From assembly GCF_022259695.1 (NCBI RefSeq), contig NZ_CP092099.1, forward strand, positions 1,906,471 through 1,970,470: a DNA stretch of 64,000 bases, read 5' to 3'. Shown in pieces: positions 18,321-25,994 of the stretch. Under the pieces are notes generated by a model, which saw only the letters and a program-made list of their open reading frames with translations, was not told the DNA's origin and made no database searches. Made by a program: the position numbers and the translations under genes. The DNA comes from Flaviramulus sp. BrNp1-15. GTDB taxonomy: Bacteria; Bacteroidota; Bacteroidia; Flavobacteriales; Flavobacteriaceae. Positions within the stretch are counted from its first letter, which is position 1. Each line of letters starts with the position of its first letter.

Positions 18321-18830
18321 TTATATAAATTCCCCTTTTTCGTTAGTTTTAACAGTCATGATTTCATCTTCATTTTTAAGTTTTACTTTATATACTTGTT
18401 TTAAATGATCTTCATCACAATGGAATTTAATAAGGTATACATCTTCAATAATTCCCCAATTTGGAAAACGTTTTGTTATAGCTTGTGTTACAACTAATGG
18501 TAATTTTATATTATTATATTTTTCAATAGTTCTTACAATTTTTCCATCTATATCATAAGCAGCTACAATTTTTCCTTCAGGAATATAAAATGATACACTA
18601 TAAGTATCATTTTTGTCAACATATAGTTCAGCTAATTCTGAGCTATCGTAGTTTATTACTTTTTCTTCTAATCGTTTTACTGCAATAGGAGTAGATAAAG
18701 AATCAACTGCATTTAGGTATTTGTAATTAATAGATATAACTGTTTCTTCCAGTTCTTCTGTTTCAATATTTTGCGAATAGACTTGGGTGGTTAATCCAAA
18801 AATTAATAAACCTAAAATTAGTTTTTTCAT
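18321..18830 (-). CDS. Small secreted protein, PepSY-like, paralog B
   Basis: This 169-residue protein has a signal peptide (LILGLLIFGLTTQVYSQ) and is similar along its length to its downstream neighbour. Shared blocks include INYKYLNAVDS, LEEKV, DTYSVSFYIPEGKIVAAYD, IDGKIVRTIE and TKRFPNWG. The terminator between the copies suggests separate expression. No enzymatic motif is visible. Confidence 0.6.
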   Translation of the reverse strand: MKKLILGLLIFGLTTQVYSQNIETEELEETVISINYKYLNAVDSLSTPIAVKRLEEKVINYDSSELAELYVDKNDTYSVSFYIPEGKIVAAYDIDGKIVRTIEKYNNIKLPLVVTQAITKRFPNWGIIEDVYLIKFHCDEDHLKQVYKVKLKNEDEIMTVKTNEKGEFI

Positions 18831-18868
18831 GGTGTTGATGGTTTTATTTTTTAAACAATTTAAAATTA

Positions 18869-18886
18869 ACTATGCATGCATAATAA
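18869..18886. repeat. ATGCATGCAT-centred 18-bp repeat, copy 1
   Basis: ACTATGCATGCATAATAA, with a 10-bp self-complementary core, lies 38 bp upstream of the start of paralog B on the other strand. An identical copy lies 96 bp away, next to the nitronate monooxygenase promoter. Confidence 0.5.
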
Positions 18887-18964
18887 AACAATGATAAATA
18901 TCATAAAATGAGTTTATTACAATATATTTTCATGCTTTTTTTTATAACTATTTGATTATCAATT

Positions 18965-18982
18965 ACTATGCATGCATAATAA
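18965..18982. promoter_or_regulatory. ATGCATGCAT-centred repeat, copy 2, candidate operator
   Basis: This is an exact 18-bp copy of the upstream site, placed just before a -7 box where the -33 element would normally be. A dimeric regulator binding both copies could control both divergent genes (inference). Confidence 0.5.
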
Positions 18983-18987
18983 TTTAC

Positions 18988-18995
18988 TATATTTG
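18988..18995 (+). promoter_or_regulatory. -7 box (TAnnTTTG) for the nitronate monooxygenase gene
   Basis: TATATTTG matches the Bacteroidota -7 consensus and lies 13 bp before the start codon. No good -33 box is seen at the right distance, consistent with an activator using the adjacent palindrome. Confidence 0.5.
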
Positions 18996-19008
18996 AGAAA
19001 AAGTAATT

Positions 19009-19947
19009 ATGATCACAAAACTTCTAAATATAAAATATCCGATAATTCAAGCTCCTATGTTTTTGGTTTCAAATGTAGCTATGGTTAAGGAAGCTATGAA
19101 TGGTGGAATTGCAGGTTGTATACCTGCATTAAATTATAGAACACTAGATGAATTAAGAGTTGCGTTAAAAGAATTGAAAGCTGCAAAACCTGAAGGTGGC
19201 TCTTTTGGTTTCAACTTAATTGTAAATAAATCTAATGTAAAGTATAAAGGACAATTAGAAGTGATTTGTGAGGAAGGTTGTGATTTTATAATTACATCTT
19301 TAGGAAGTCCTGAAGAAACCATTAAACAAGCTCATAAAGCTGGAATAAAAGTTTTTTGCGATGTAGTAGATTTAAAGTTTGCTAAAAAAGTAGAAGATTT
19401 AGGCGCCGATGCTATTATTGCTGTAAATAATGAAGCAGGTGGACATAGAGGAAATATTTCACCTGAACAATTAATAAAAGAATTGAGCTCAAATTGTAGA
19501 ATACCTGTAATTTCTGCAGGAGGTGTTGGTTGTAAAGCAGATATTGATAAAATGATAAGTTATGGAGCCGATGGTGTATCAGTTGGAAGTCCGTTTATTG
19601 CATCAATTGAAGCAAATGTAACCGATGAGTACAAACAAGCTTGTGTTGATTATGGCTCTGAAGACATTGTAATGACAGAGCGTATTTCTGGAACACCATG
19701 TACTGTTATAAATACACCTTATGTTAAAAAAATAGGAACAAAGCAAACCTGGTTAGAATCTGTTTTAAATAAAAATAAAAAACTAAAAAAGTGGGTGAAA
19801 ATGATTCGTTTTTCTATTGGTATGAATGCTACAAAAAATGCAGCTACCAAAGCTACTTATAAAACGGTTTGGGTTGCAGGACCAAGTATTGAGCACACAA
19901 AAGAAATTTTACCAACTAAGGAAATAATTAAACGTTTGGTTAGTTAG
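19009..19947 (+). CDS. Nitronate monooxygenase-like FMN enzyme
   Basis: This 312-residue TIM-barrel protein opens with IKYPIIQAPMFLVSN, the FMN-binding start of the 2-nitropropane dioxygenase family. The catalytic histidine is in NNEAGGHRGNIS, and IPVISAGGVG plus GADGVSVGSPFIAS bind the FMN phosphate. Enzymes of this class oxidise alkyl nitronates; some family members are instead enoyl-ACP reductases (FabK), so the substrate is uncertain. Its 3' end overlaps a convergent acetyltransferase gene by 4 bases. Confidence 0.88.
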   Translation: MITKLLNIKYPIIQAPMFLVSNVAMVKEAMNGGIAGCIPALNYRTLDELRVALKELKAAKPEGGSFGFNLIVNKSNVKYKGQLEVICEEGCDFIITSLGSPEETIKQAHKAGIKVFCDVVDLKFAKKVEDLGADAIIAVNNEAGGHRGNISPEQLIKELSSNCRIPVISAGGVGCKADIDKMISYGADGVSVGSPFIASIEANVTDEYKQACVDYGSEDIVMTERISGTPCTVINTPYVKKIGTKQTWLESVLNKNKKLKKWVKMIRFSIGMNATKNAATKATYKTVWVAGPSIEHTKEILPTKEIIKRLVS

Positions 19948-20522
19948 TGATATAAATCATTAAAAATAGTTGTTTTAATATCAGGCCATTCTTCTTTTAA
20001 AATGCCGTAACAACAAGTATTGCGTTTAAATCCGTCAAGCATAAGAATATCTTTTCGTAAAATACCTTCTAGTGTTGCTCCAATTTTTTCTATGGCTTTT
20101 CTAGAAGGTATATTGCGTTCATCTGCACGAAAAGCAACTTTATCAAATTTTAAAGTTTCAAACGCATATTCAAGCATTAAAAATTTCATGTTTTTATTTA
20201 ATCCTGTACCTTGAAATTCTCTACCAATCCATGTAGAACCTATTTCTAAAACTTTATTTTTCCAATTTATATTCATGTACCGTGTACAACCAGCATGTGC
20301 ATTTTTTTGTTTATCAAAAATTATAAAAGGTATAGCGGTTTTATGGTAGTAGTTGTCTACAGCTGTTTGTACATAATCTTTTAAATCTTCTGGTGTGTCA
20401 ACTTTAGTTGGCGAATATTGCACTAATTTTTCTTGTTGCGCAATTTGGGTTAAATGCTTGTAATTGCTTAAATCTAATAGTGTAAGTTTTACACGATTAT
20501 TCTCAAGGTTAGGAGCTGTCAT
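19944..20522 (-). CDS. GNAT-family N-acetyltransferase (RimJ/RimL-like)
   Basis: The protein has 192 residues with the ribosomal-protein acetyltransferase layout: NNRVKLTLLDLSNYKHL at the start, IGSTWIGREFQGTGLNKNMKFLMLEYAFE for acetyl-CoA binding, and FRADERNIPSRKAIEKIGA for motif B. It transfers an acetyl group from acetyl-CoA to an amine; the acceptor is unknown. One base separates it from the upstream esterase-like gene, so they are probably one unit. Confidence 0.88.
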   Translation of the reverse strand: MTAPNLENNRVKLTLLDLSNYKHLTQIAQQEKLVQYSPTKVDTPEDLKDYVQTAVDNYYHKTAIPFIIFDKQKNAHAGCTRYMNINWKNKVLEIGSTWIGREFQGTGLNKNMKFLMLEYAFETLKFDKVAFRADERNIPSRKAIEKIGATLEGILRKDILMLDGFKRNTCCYGILKEEWPDIKTTIFNDLYH

Positions 20523-20523
20523 A

Positions 20524-21159
20524 TTAAACTAAGTTGTTTATTATTTTAGTATTTACTTCGTGTACTCCATCAAAATTAATAATAGTTACATCTTTACCAA
20601 ATAATTCTTTAGCTCGGGTGTTTTCATATTCTAAACGTTCTTTAGTAATGTATTCATCTTTATCACCATAAATTAAAGATACTTTGGCTTTTAAAAATTT
20701 AAAATCATCTGATTTTAATTCTTTTGGTATACCTCCAGAATGTAAAACCAATTGCGAACATTGCATTTGCTTTTTTGCTACAAAACGAGATGCTACACTT
20801 ACACCCTGAAAATACCCAAAAACAATAAGATTTACATCTTCAGGAATGTTTTCAGCGTTTAAAATAGCATTAAAATATTCTAATATATTTTTTATTTCAG
20901 TTTTTGTGTTTTCTCTTGTAAGCCAACTTGCGCCAACATGTTTAAAATCTTTTCCTTGGTAATAGGTGTTTGGAGCTTGTGGTGCAATTATATAGTTTTC
21001 ATCTGTATTCAATCCTTTAAAATATTGTATAAAATATCGACTTAAATAGCCCATACCATGACATACAAACCATACATTTTTTGTTTTTTTTGTGAGAGAA
21101 TTTAGTGTGTTATAGGGTTTTATAGAAGTATAGGATATTTCTTTTTCGGCAGAATTCAT
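20524..21159 (-). CDS. Alpha/beta-hydrolase (carboxylesterase-like) lacking the nucleophile serine
   Basis: The 211-residue protein has the phospholipase/carboxylesterase fold: VWFVCHGMGYLSRYF at the oxyanion strand, YIIAPQAPN, ASWL, an aspartate in YGDKDEY and a histidine in DGVHEV. The nucleophile elbow, normally GFSQG, reads GYFQG, with Phe117 replacing the catalytic serine (codon TTT). The rest of the triad is intact. It may be a non-catalytic binding protein, a recently inactivated enzyme, or a sequencing error. It is divergent from the menaquinone genes. Confidence 0.75.
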   Translation of the reverse strand: MNSAEKEISYTSIKPYNTLNSLTKKTKNVWFVCHGMGYLSRYFIQYFKGLNTDENYIIAPQAPNTYYQGKDFKHVGASWLTRENTKTEIKNILEYFNAILNAENIPEDVNLIVFGYFQGVSVASRFVAKKQMQCSQLVLHSGGIPKELKSDDFKFLKAKVSLIYGDKDEYITKERLEYENTRAKELFGKDVTIINFDGVHEVNTKIINNLV

Positions 21160-21207
21160 TTTAGGGTTTCGTTTTGTATTTTTACACCACTAAAATACTT
21201 TAATTTG

Positions 21208-21630
21208 ATGAACTTAACTAAAGCTGAAATATTAGAAAAAGCTAATAATTCTTTCAAAAACACCTTAATGGAAACCTTAAATATTGAGATGGTTGATTAT
21301 GGTGATGATTTTTTGGTTGCCAGAATGCCAGTAAACTCAAGGGTTTACCAACCAGATGGTGTTTTACACGGTGGAGCTACAGCTGCTTTAGCAGAAAGTG
21401 TGGGTAGTTTTGCGTCTCATATTTTTATGGATACCGAGAAGCTTTTTGTTAGAGGTACAGAAATTACAGCTAATCATTTAAAAAGTGTTAGAGAAGGCTT
21501 TGTTTATGCCAGAGCTACATTTTTGCACAAAGGAAGAACAACACAATTATTAGATATTAGAGTGACAGATGAAGCAGATAATTTAATCTCTATTTGTAAA
21601 TTATCTACCATATCATTACCTAAAAAATAA
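21208..21630 (+). CDS. Hotdog-fold thioesterase, probable DHNA-CoA thioesterase
   Basis: The 140-residue protein starts at ATG 21208 (MNLTKAEILEK), three bases inside an alternative TTG. The PaaI/MenI-type motif VLHGGATAALAESVGS carries the catalytic glutamate, and the TRGTEITANHLKS-like strand is present. It sits two bases upstream of menF and near menD, so it probably hydrolyses 1,4-dihydroxy-2-naphthoyl-CoA in menaquinone synthesis (inference from context). Confidence 0.85.
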   Translation: MNLTKAEILEKANNSFKNTLMETLNIEMVDYGDDFLVARMPVNSRVYQPDGVLHGGATAALAESVGSFASHIFMDTEKLFVRGTEITANHLKSVREGFVYARATFLHKGRTTQLLDIRVTDEADNLISICKLSTISLPKK

Positions 21631-21632
21631 GA

Positions 21633-22751
21633 ATGACTTCGGAAGATTTTTTTGAACGTATTAATCGTCAATACAACAATAATTTACCTTTTGTAATTTA
21701 TAGAAAGCCCAACGATTCGAATGTAAATGGTTTGCTTCAAAGTAATGACAACTTATTTTTTGCTAATAATTTTACAGAAAAAGGCTTTGTGTTTTCTCCT
21801 TTTGATGAGTTAGAAAAAACAGTTTTAATTCCTAGTAAAGTTTCAGAAAGTTTGTGTGTTTCTAACGTCACGTCGAGCGCAGTCGAGACGTCACATTATG
21901 AGAATAATGTGGAAGACGAAGTACAAAAGCATCAGCACATAGAACTTGTAAATAAAGGTATTGAAGCTATTAAAAATGAAGCCTTTAAAAAAGTAGTTCT
22001 ATCTAGACAAGAAACTGTAAATCTTTCAAGAACTAATCCAATATCAATTTTTAAAAACCTTCTATATAAATATAAATCTGCCTTTGTGTATTGTTGGTAT
22101 CATCCTAAAGTAGGACTATGGTTAGGAGCAACACCAGAGACCTTAATAAAAATAGAAGGTAATCGATTTTCTATAATGGCATTGGCAGGAACGCAAGATT
22201 ATAAAGGAACTTTAGATGTGGTTTGGAAAAACAAAGAAAAACAAGAGCAGCAATTTGTTACCGATTTTATAATAAACAACTTAAAACCCTCTGTAGAAAG
22301 TTATAAAGTTTCAGATTTAGAAACTGTAAAAGCCGGAAATTTAGTGCATCTAAAAACTATAATTTCGGCACAATTAAAGCCAAATATTAATTTACAAGAA
22401 GTTATTAGTGTTTTACATCCAACACCTGCTGTTTGTGGGTTACCAAAGGAATCTGCAAAAGAGTTCATTTTAAAACATGAAGAATACAATCGTGAATTTT
22501 ATACAGGTTTTTTAGGTGAATTAAATTTTGAAAAAACTGTTGCACCCAGATCTGGAAGGCGAAATATTGAAAACAGAGCATATGCTGTTACAAAAAAAAG
22601 TACACAACTGTATGTTAATCTACGCTGTATGCAAATTAAAGATAAACAAGCTATTATTTATGTTGGTGGTGGCATTACAGAAAGCTCTAATGCAGAAAGT
22701 GAATGGCAAGAAACGGTTTCAAAATCTTTAGTGATTAAAAATGTTTTGTAA
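21633..22751 (+). CDS. menF: Isochorismate synthase (MenF/EntC family)
   Basis: The protein has 372 residues. The chorismate-binding domain has KKVVLSRQE, WLGATPETLIKI, MALAGTQ, LHPTPAVCGLPKE, and YTGFLGEL with the usual C-terminal VGGGIT. It converts chorismate to isochorismate, the first step of menaquinone synthesis, and menD follows. Residues 81-85 (SSAVE) are encoded by a palindromic repeat inserted in frame in a poorly conserved part of the N-terminal region. Confidence 0.92.
   Translation: MTSEDFFERINRQYNNNLPFVIYRKPNDSNVNGLLQSNDNLFFANNFTEKGFVFSPFDELEKTVLIPSKVSESLCVSNVTSSAVETSHYENNVEDEVQKHQHIELVNKGIEAIKNEAFKKVVLSRQETVNLSRTNPISIFKNLLYKYKSAFVYCWYHPKVGLWLGATPETLIKIEGNRFSIMALAGTQDYKGTLDVVWKNKEKQEQQFVTDFIINNLKPSVESYKVSDLETVKAGNLVHLKTIISAQLKPNINLQEVISVLHPTPAVCGLPKESAKEFILKHEEYNREFYTGFLGELNFEKTVAPRSGRRNIENRAYAVTKKSTQLYVNLRCMQIKDKQAIIYVGGGITESSNAESEWQETVSKSLVIKNVL
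21873..21888. repeat. In-frame palindromic repeat core, copy in menF
   Basis: TCGAGCGCAGTCGAGA is identical to 16 bp inside the cusA-like gene in the mobile element. Here the flanks ACGTC and GACGT form inverted arms around the core. It is read in the same frame (SSAVE) in both genes. The core is more GC-rich than the surrounding coding DNA. Confidence 0.7.
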
Positions 22752-22802
22752 TTCGAATAATAGTTAGCTATTTCTTATTTTTACGCTAAGATTAATGCGT
22801 AC

Positions 22803-24563
22803 ATGACATACCCAAAAATTCCGTTAGCACAAACCGTTGTTCAGCTTTGCAAAGCAAAAAACATAAAACATATTATAATTTCTCCAGGTAGCAGAAATGC
22901 ACCTTTAACTATAGGATTTACAAACGATTCTTATTTTAAGTGTTACAGTATTGTAGATGAGCGTGCTGCAGCGTTTTTCGCTTTAGGTATTGCTCAACAA
23001 TTACAAGAGCCAACCGCTGTACTTTGTACTTCGGGTAGTGCACTTTTAAATTATTATCCGGCTGTTGCCGAGGCGTTTTATAGCAATATTCCATTGGTAA
23101 TTTTATCGGCAGATAGACCCAAACATCTTATAGGAATAGGAGATGGGCAAACCATTCACCAAAAAAATGTTTTTGAAAATCATATTTTATTTTCAGCAAA
23201 CTTGAAACTGGATTTAAAAGATGAAAAAAATGTTCCTGAGCAAGAAGAACTGCCTATTTTAAAGAATTTAGAGAATAAGTTTGAACGCTTACTAGGTTTA
23301 CAAAAAGATATTCAAATTTATAATGAAGAGTCAATAAATTCAACAATAAACATTTCAATTTTAAAGAAAGGACCTGTACATATAAATATTCCTTTAGATG
23401 AACCGCTTTATGAAACTGTAGATAAATTGAGTGTATCTCCAAAGGCAATAGATGCAATTATTAAACCTTCAAAAATTGAAGATCATATTATACAATCCTG
23501 TTTAGAAGATTGGAATAATGCTACAAGAAAAATGATTTTAGTTGGGGTAAATAATCCAAACGAAATTGATAATAAATGGCTTGATGAACTTGCCGAAGAT
23601 GACAGTGTAATTGTATTTACAGAAACAACTTCTAATCTTCATCACCCTAGTTTTTTTCCTAGTATAGACCAGATTATCGCACCTTTATCTTCAGATGAAC
23701 AAAAACAATTACAACCTGATATACTAATCACCTTGGGTGGATTAATTGTTTCAAAAAAAATTAAACAATTACTAAGAAAATATAAACCCAAACAGCATTG
23801 GCATATAGATAGCAAAATGGCAAACGATACGTTTTTCTGTCTAAATAATCATATTGAAACTACTCCAAACCAGTTTTTTGAAGCTTTTTTACCAAAGGTG
23901 ACACACTATGTTAAAAGCAATTATAAAACAATTTGGACAAACACTAAAAACACACGATTAAAAAAGCACAAAGACTATTTAGAGGTAATTCCGTATTCAG
24001 ATTTTACAGTTTTTAATGAAATTTTAAAAGCTATACCCAATACTTATATTTTACAAGTAAGCAATAGTTCTGCAATTCGTTACACACAGTTATTTGAAAT
24101 TAATAAATCGTTAGAAGTTTATTGTAATAGAGGAACAAGTGGTATTGATGGCAGTACATCTACAGCAGTTGGGTGTGCCGTAGCAAACACAAAACCTACT
24201 GTATTTATAACAGGAGATTTAAGTTTTTTATACGATAGCAATGCACTTTGGAATAACTATATTCCAAAAAGCTTCAGAGTTATTGTTGTGAATAATCAAG
24301 GAGGTGGTATTTTTAGAATTTTACCTGGACATAAAAACACTGAAAATTTCAATACTTACTTTGAAACTAATCACAATCATACAGCAGAACATTTATGTAA
24401 CATGTATGGATTTAAGTACGAAAGTGTATCAAATAAAGAGGATTTGAAAGCGTCATTAAAATCATTTTATACTGAAGAAGATAAACCCAAATTATTAGAA
24501 ATTTTTACACCTAAAAACATAAATGATGAAGTCCTTTTAAATTATTTTGAATTTATAAAGTAA
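22803..24563 (+). CDS. menD: SEPHCHC synthase MenD
   Basis: This 586-residue ThDP enzyme has the MenD start (AQTVVQLCKAKNIKHIIISPGSRNAPLTIGF), the ThDP-activating glutamate in IVDERAAAFFALGIA, LCTSGSALLNYYPAVAEAF, and the C-terminal cofactor segment ITGDLSFLYDSNALWNN with VVNNQGGGIFRILPG. It joins 2-oxoglutarate to isochorismate to give SEPHCHC in menaquinone synthesis. It lies 51 bp after menF. The remaining men genes are not in this window. Confidence 0.97.
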   Translation: MTYPKIPLAQTVVQLCKAKNIKHIIISPGSRNAPLTIGFTNDSYFKCYSIVDERAAAFFALGIAQQLQEPTAVLCTSGSALLNYYPAVAEAFYSNIPLVILSADRPKHLIGIGDGQTIHQKNVFENHILFSANLKLDLKDEKNVPEQEELPILKNLENKFERLLGLQKDIQIYNEESINSTINISILKKGPVHINIPLDEPLYETVDKLSVSPKAIDAIIKPSKIEDHIIQSCLEDWNNATRKMILVGVNNPNEIDNKWLDELAEDDSVIVFTETTSNLHHPSFFPSIDQIIAPLSSDEQKQLQPDILITLGGLIVSKKIKQLLRKYKPKQHWHIDSKMANDTFFCLNNHIETTPNQFFEAFLPKVTHYVKSNYKTIWTNTKNTRLKKHKDYLEVIPYSDFTVFNEILKAIPNTYILQVSNSSAIRYTQLFEINKSLEVYCNRGTSGIDGSTSTAVGCAVANTKPTVFITGDLSFLYDSNALWNNYIPKSFRVIVVNNQGGGIFRILPGHKNTENFNTYFETNHNHTAEHLCNMYGFKYESVSNKEDLKASLKSFYTEEDKPKLLEIFTPKNINDEVLLNYFEFIK

Positions 24564-24663
24564 ATATGTGACTTGTAAATATTTACTGTGTCTAAAAAAT
24601 AGTTATCTTTAGAACAGTTATCAATTTAAAATAATTTTCATTAACAATTAAACAGAAATCATT

Positions 24664-25002
24664 ATGAGTAAAAGAGATGAGCTAATTGCAAAATATGCTT
24701 CCGATTTAAAAGACAAATGTGGTGTTAAACCAGACATGGATTTATTAACTAAAGTTACAATTGGTTGTGGTCCATCTATTTATAATGCAGATGCTGCAAC
24801 AGTTTCAAGTTCAGATGAATCTGAGTTAGCTACTGTAAAAAAGAACTTCCTTATTAAAAAATTAGGTTTAAAAGATAGTTCAGATTTAGATAAAGCTATT
24901 GATTCTGTTATGGAAACATATGGTAAATCTAACCGTAATAAGTATAGAGCTGTTGTATATTATTTACTAACAAAGCACTTCAAAAAAGAGTCTGTTTACT
25001 AA
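24664..25002 (+). CDS. DUF2853 family protein
   Basis: This 112-residue soluble protein (MSKRDELIAKYASDLKDKCGVKPDMDLLTKVTIGCGPSIYNADAATVSSSD and NRNKYRAVVYYLLTKHF) matches the DUF2853 family as I recall it. It is all-helical and of unknown function. It is monocistronic, with a good terminator downstream. Confidence 0.85.
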   Translation: MSKRDELIAKYASDLKDKCGVKPDMDLLTKVTIGCGPSIYNADAATVSSSDESELATVKKNFLIKKLGLKDSSDLDKAIDSVMETYGKSNRNKYRAVVYYLLTKHFKKESVY

Positions 25003-25026
25003 AATAGAACTTAAACATAAAATAAA

Positions 25027-25056
25027 AAGCGTTACATTATTGTAGCGCTTTTTTTT
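25027..25056 (+). terminator. Terminator after the DUF2853 gene
   Basis: AAGCGTTACA and TGTAGCGCTT form a 10-bp stem with one G-T wobble and a TTAT loop, followed by about eight T. Confidence 0.88.
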
Positions 25057-25057
25057 G

Positions 25058-25077
25058 TCCTGAATTTATTTCAGGAT
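25058..25077. repeat. Short hairpin repeat (CCTGAA / TTCAGG)
   Basis: The hairpin TCCTGAATTTATTTCAGGA directly follows the terminator. It resembles a common dispersed intergenic hairpin of Flavobacteriaceae (from memory). It has no other assigned role. Confidence 0.4.
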
Positions 25078-25148
25078 ATTTCCTTTTTAAAGATTTAGTT
25101 TTCATAATAATTATAATTTCCAACGAAGCAAACTTTTGTTAATATTGT

Positions 25149-25156
25149 TACCTTTG
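25149..25156 (+). promoter_or_regulatory. -7 box upstream of the CvfB gene
   Basis: TACCTTTG is a full match to TAnnTTTG, and the start codon begins only four bases after it. If used, the mRNA would have almost no leader, a pattern that also appears upstream of the DUF6660 gene here. A matching -33 box is not obvious. Confidence 0.5.
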
Positions 25157-25160
25157 CTGC

Positions 25161-25994
25161 ATGATAAAATTAGGAGAAATAAATACACTGGAAATACTTC
25201 GTGAAACAGATCATGGTGTATATTTAATTGATGATGAAGATAACGAAGTGTTGCTTCCCAATAGATATGTGCCAGAAAGCTTTAAAATTTGGGACAAGCT
25301 GGAGGTTTTTGTGTATTTAGATAATGAAGAACGCCCTGTTGCGACTACAGATATGCCTTATATAATGAAAGGCGATTTTGCATTATTACGTTGCAACCAA
25401 GTAACTGATTATGGCGCGTTTTTAGATTGGGGATTAGTTAAGGAATTATTTTGTCCGTTTAAAGAACAAGCTTTTAAAATGAAACCTGGCGGTTGGTATT
25501 TGGTACATTGTTATTTAGATGAAAAAACCGATAGGTTAGTGGCATCAAGTAAAACCAATAGATTTTTAGATAATAAAGTGCTTACGGTTAATGAGTTTGA
25601 TGAAGTAGATTTAATCGTGTCTCACCCATCAGATATCGGTATGAATGTTATAGTAAACAAAAAACATTCAGGTTTAATTTATAAAGACAACATTTTTAAA
25701 GATATAAGTGTTGGAGATAAGTTAAAAGGAATAGTTAAAAAAATTAGACCAGGTAATAAACTAGATATCTCTTTAGGGCAAATTGGTTATAGAAATATAG
25801 AGCCAAACGCAGAACGAATAATGCAAGAACTTCAAGATAATAGTGGATATTTAAATCTTACAGATAAGTCAAATCCAGAAGCTATTAAAGAAGTATTGCA
25901 AATGAGTAAGAAAAACTTTAAAAAGGCTATAGGTTCATTATATAAGCAACGTCAAATAGAAATAAAACCAGACGGTATTTATTTAGTTAAATGA
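25161..25994 (+). CDS. CvfB-like S1-domain RNA-binding protein
   Basis: The protein has 277 residues and starts MIKLGEINTLEILRETDHGVYLID, typical of the CvfB/YitL family. Successive S1-like OB domains (about 1-60, 70-130 with TDYGAFLDWGL, 140-210) are followed by a C-terminal winged helix (SKKNFKKAIGSLYKQRQIEI). The family binds RNA and influences virulence and stress genes in Staphylococcus. Its stop codon overlaps the mnmE start by 4 bases, so the two are translationally coupled. Confidence 0.9.
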   Translation: MIKLGEINTLEILRETDHGVYLIDDEDNEVLLPNRYVPESFKIWDKLEVFVYLDNEERPVATTDMPYIMKGDFALLRCNQVTDYGAFLDWGLVKELFCPFKEQAFKMKPGGWYLVHCYLDEKTDRLVASSKTNRFLDNKVLTVNEFDEVDLIVSHPSDIGMNVIVNKKHSGLIYKDNIFKDISVGDKLKGIVKKIRPGNKLDISLGQIGYRNIEPNAERIMQELQDNSGYLNLTDKSNPEAIKEVLQMSKKNFKKAIGSLYKQRQIEIKPDGIYLVK

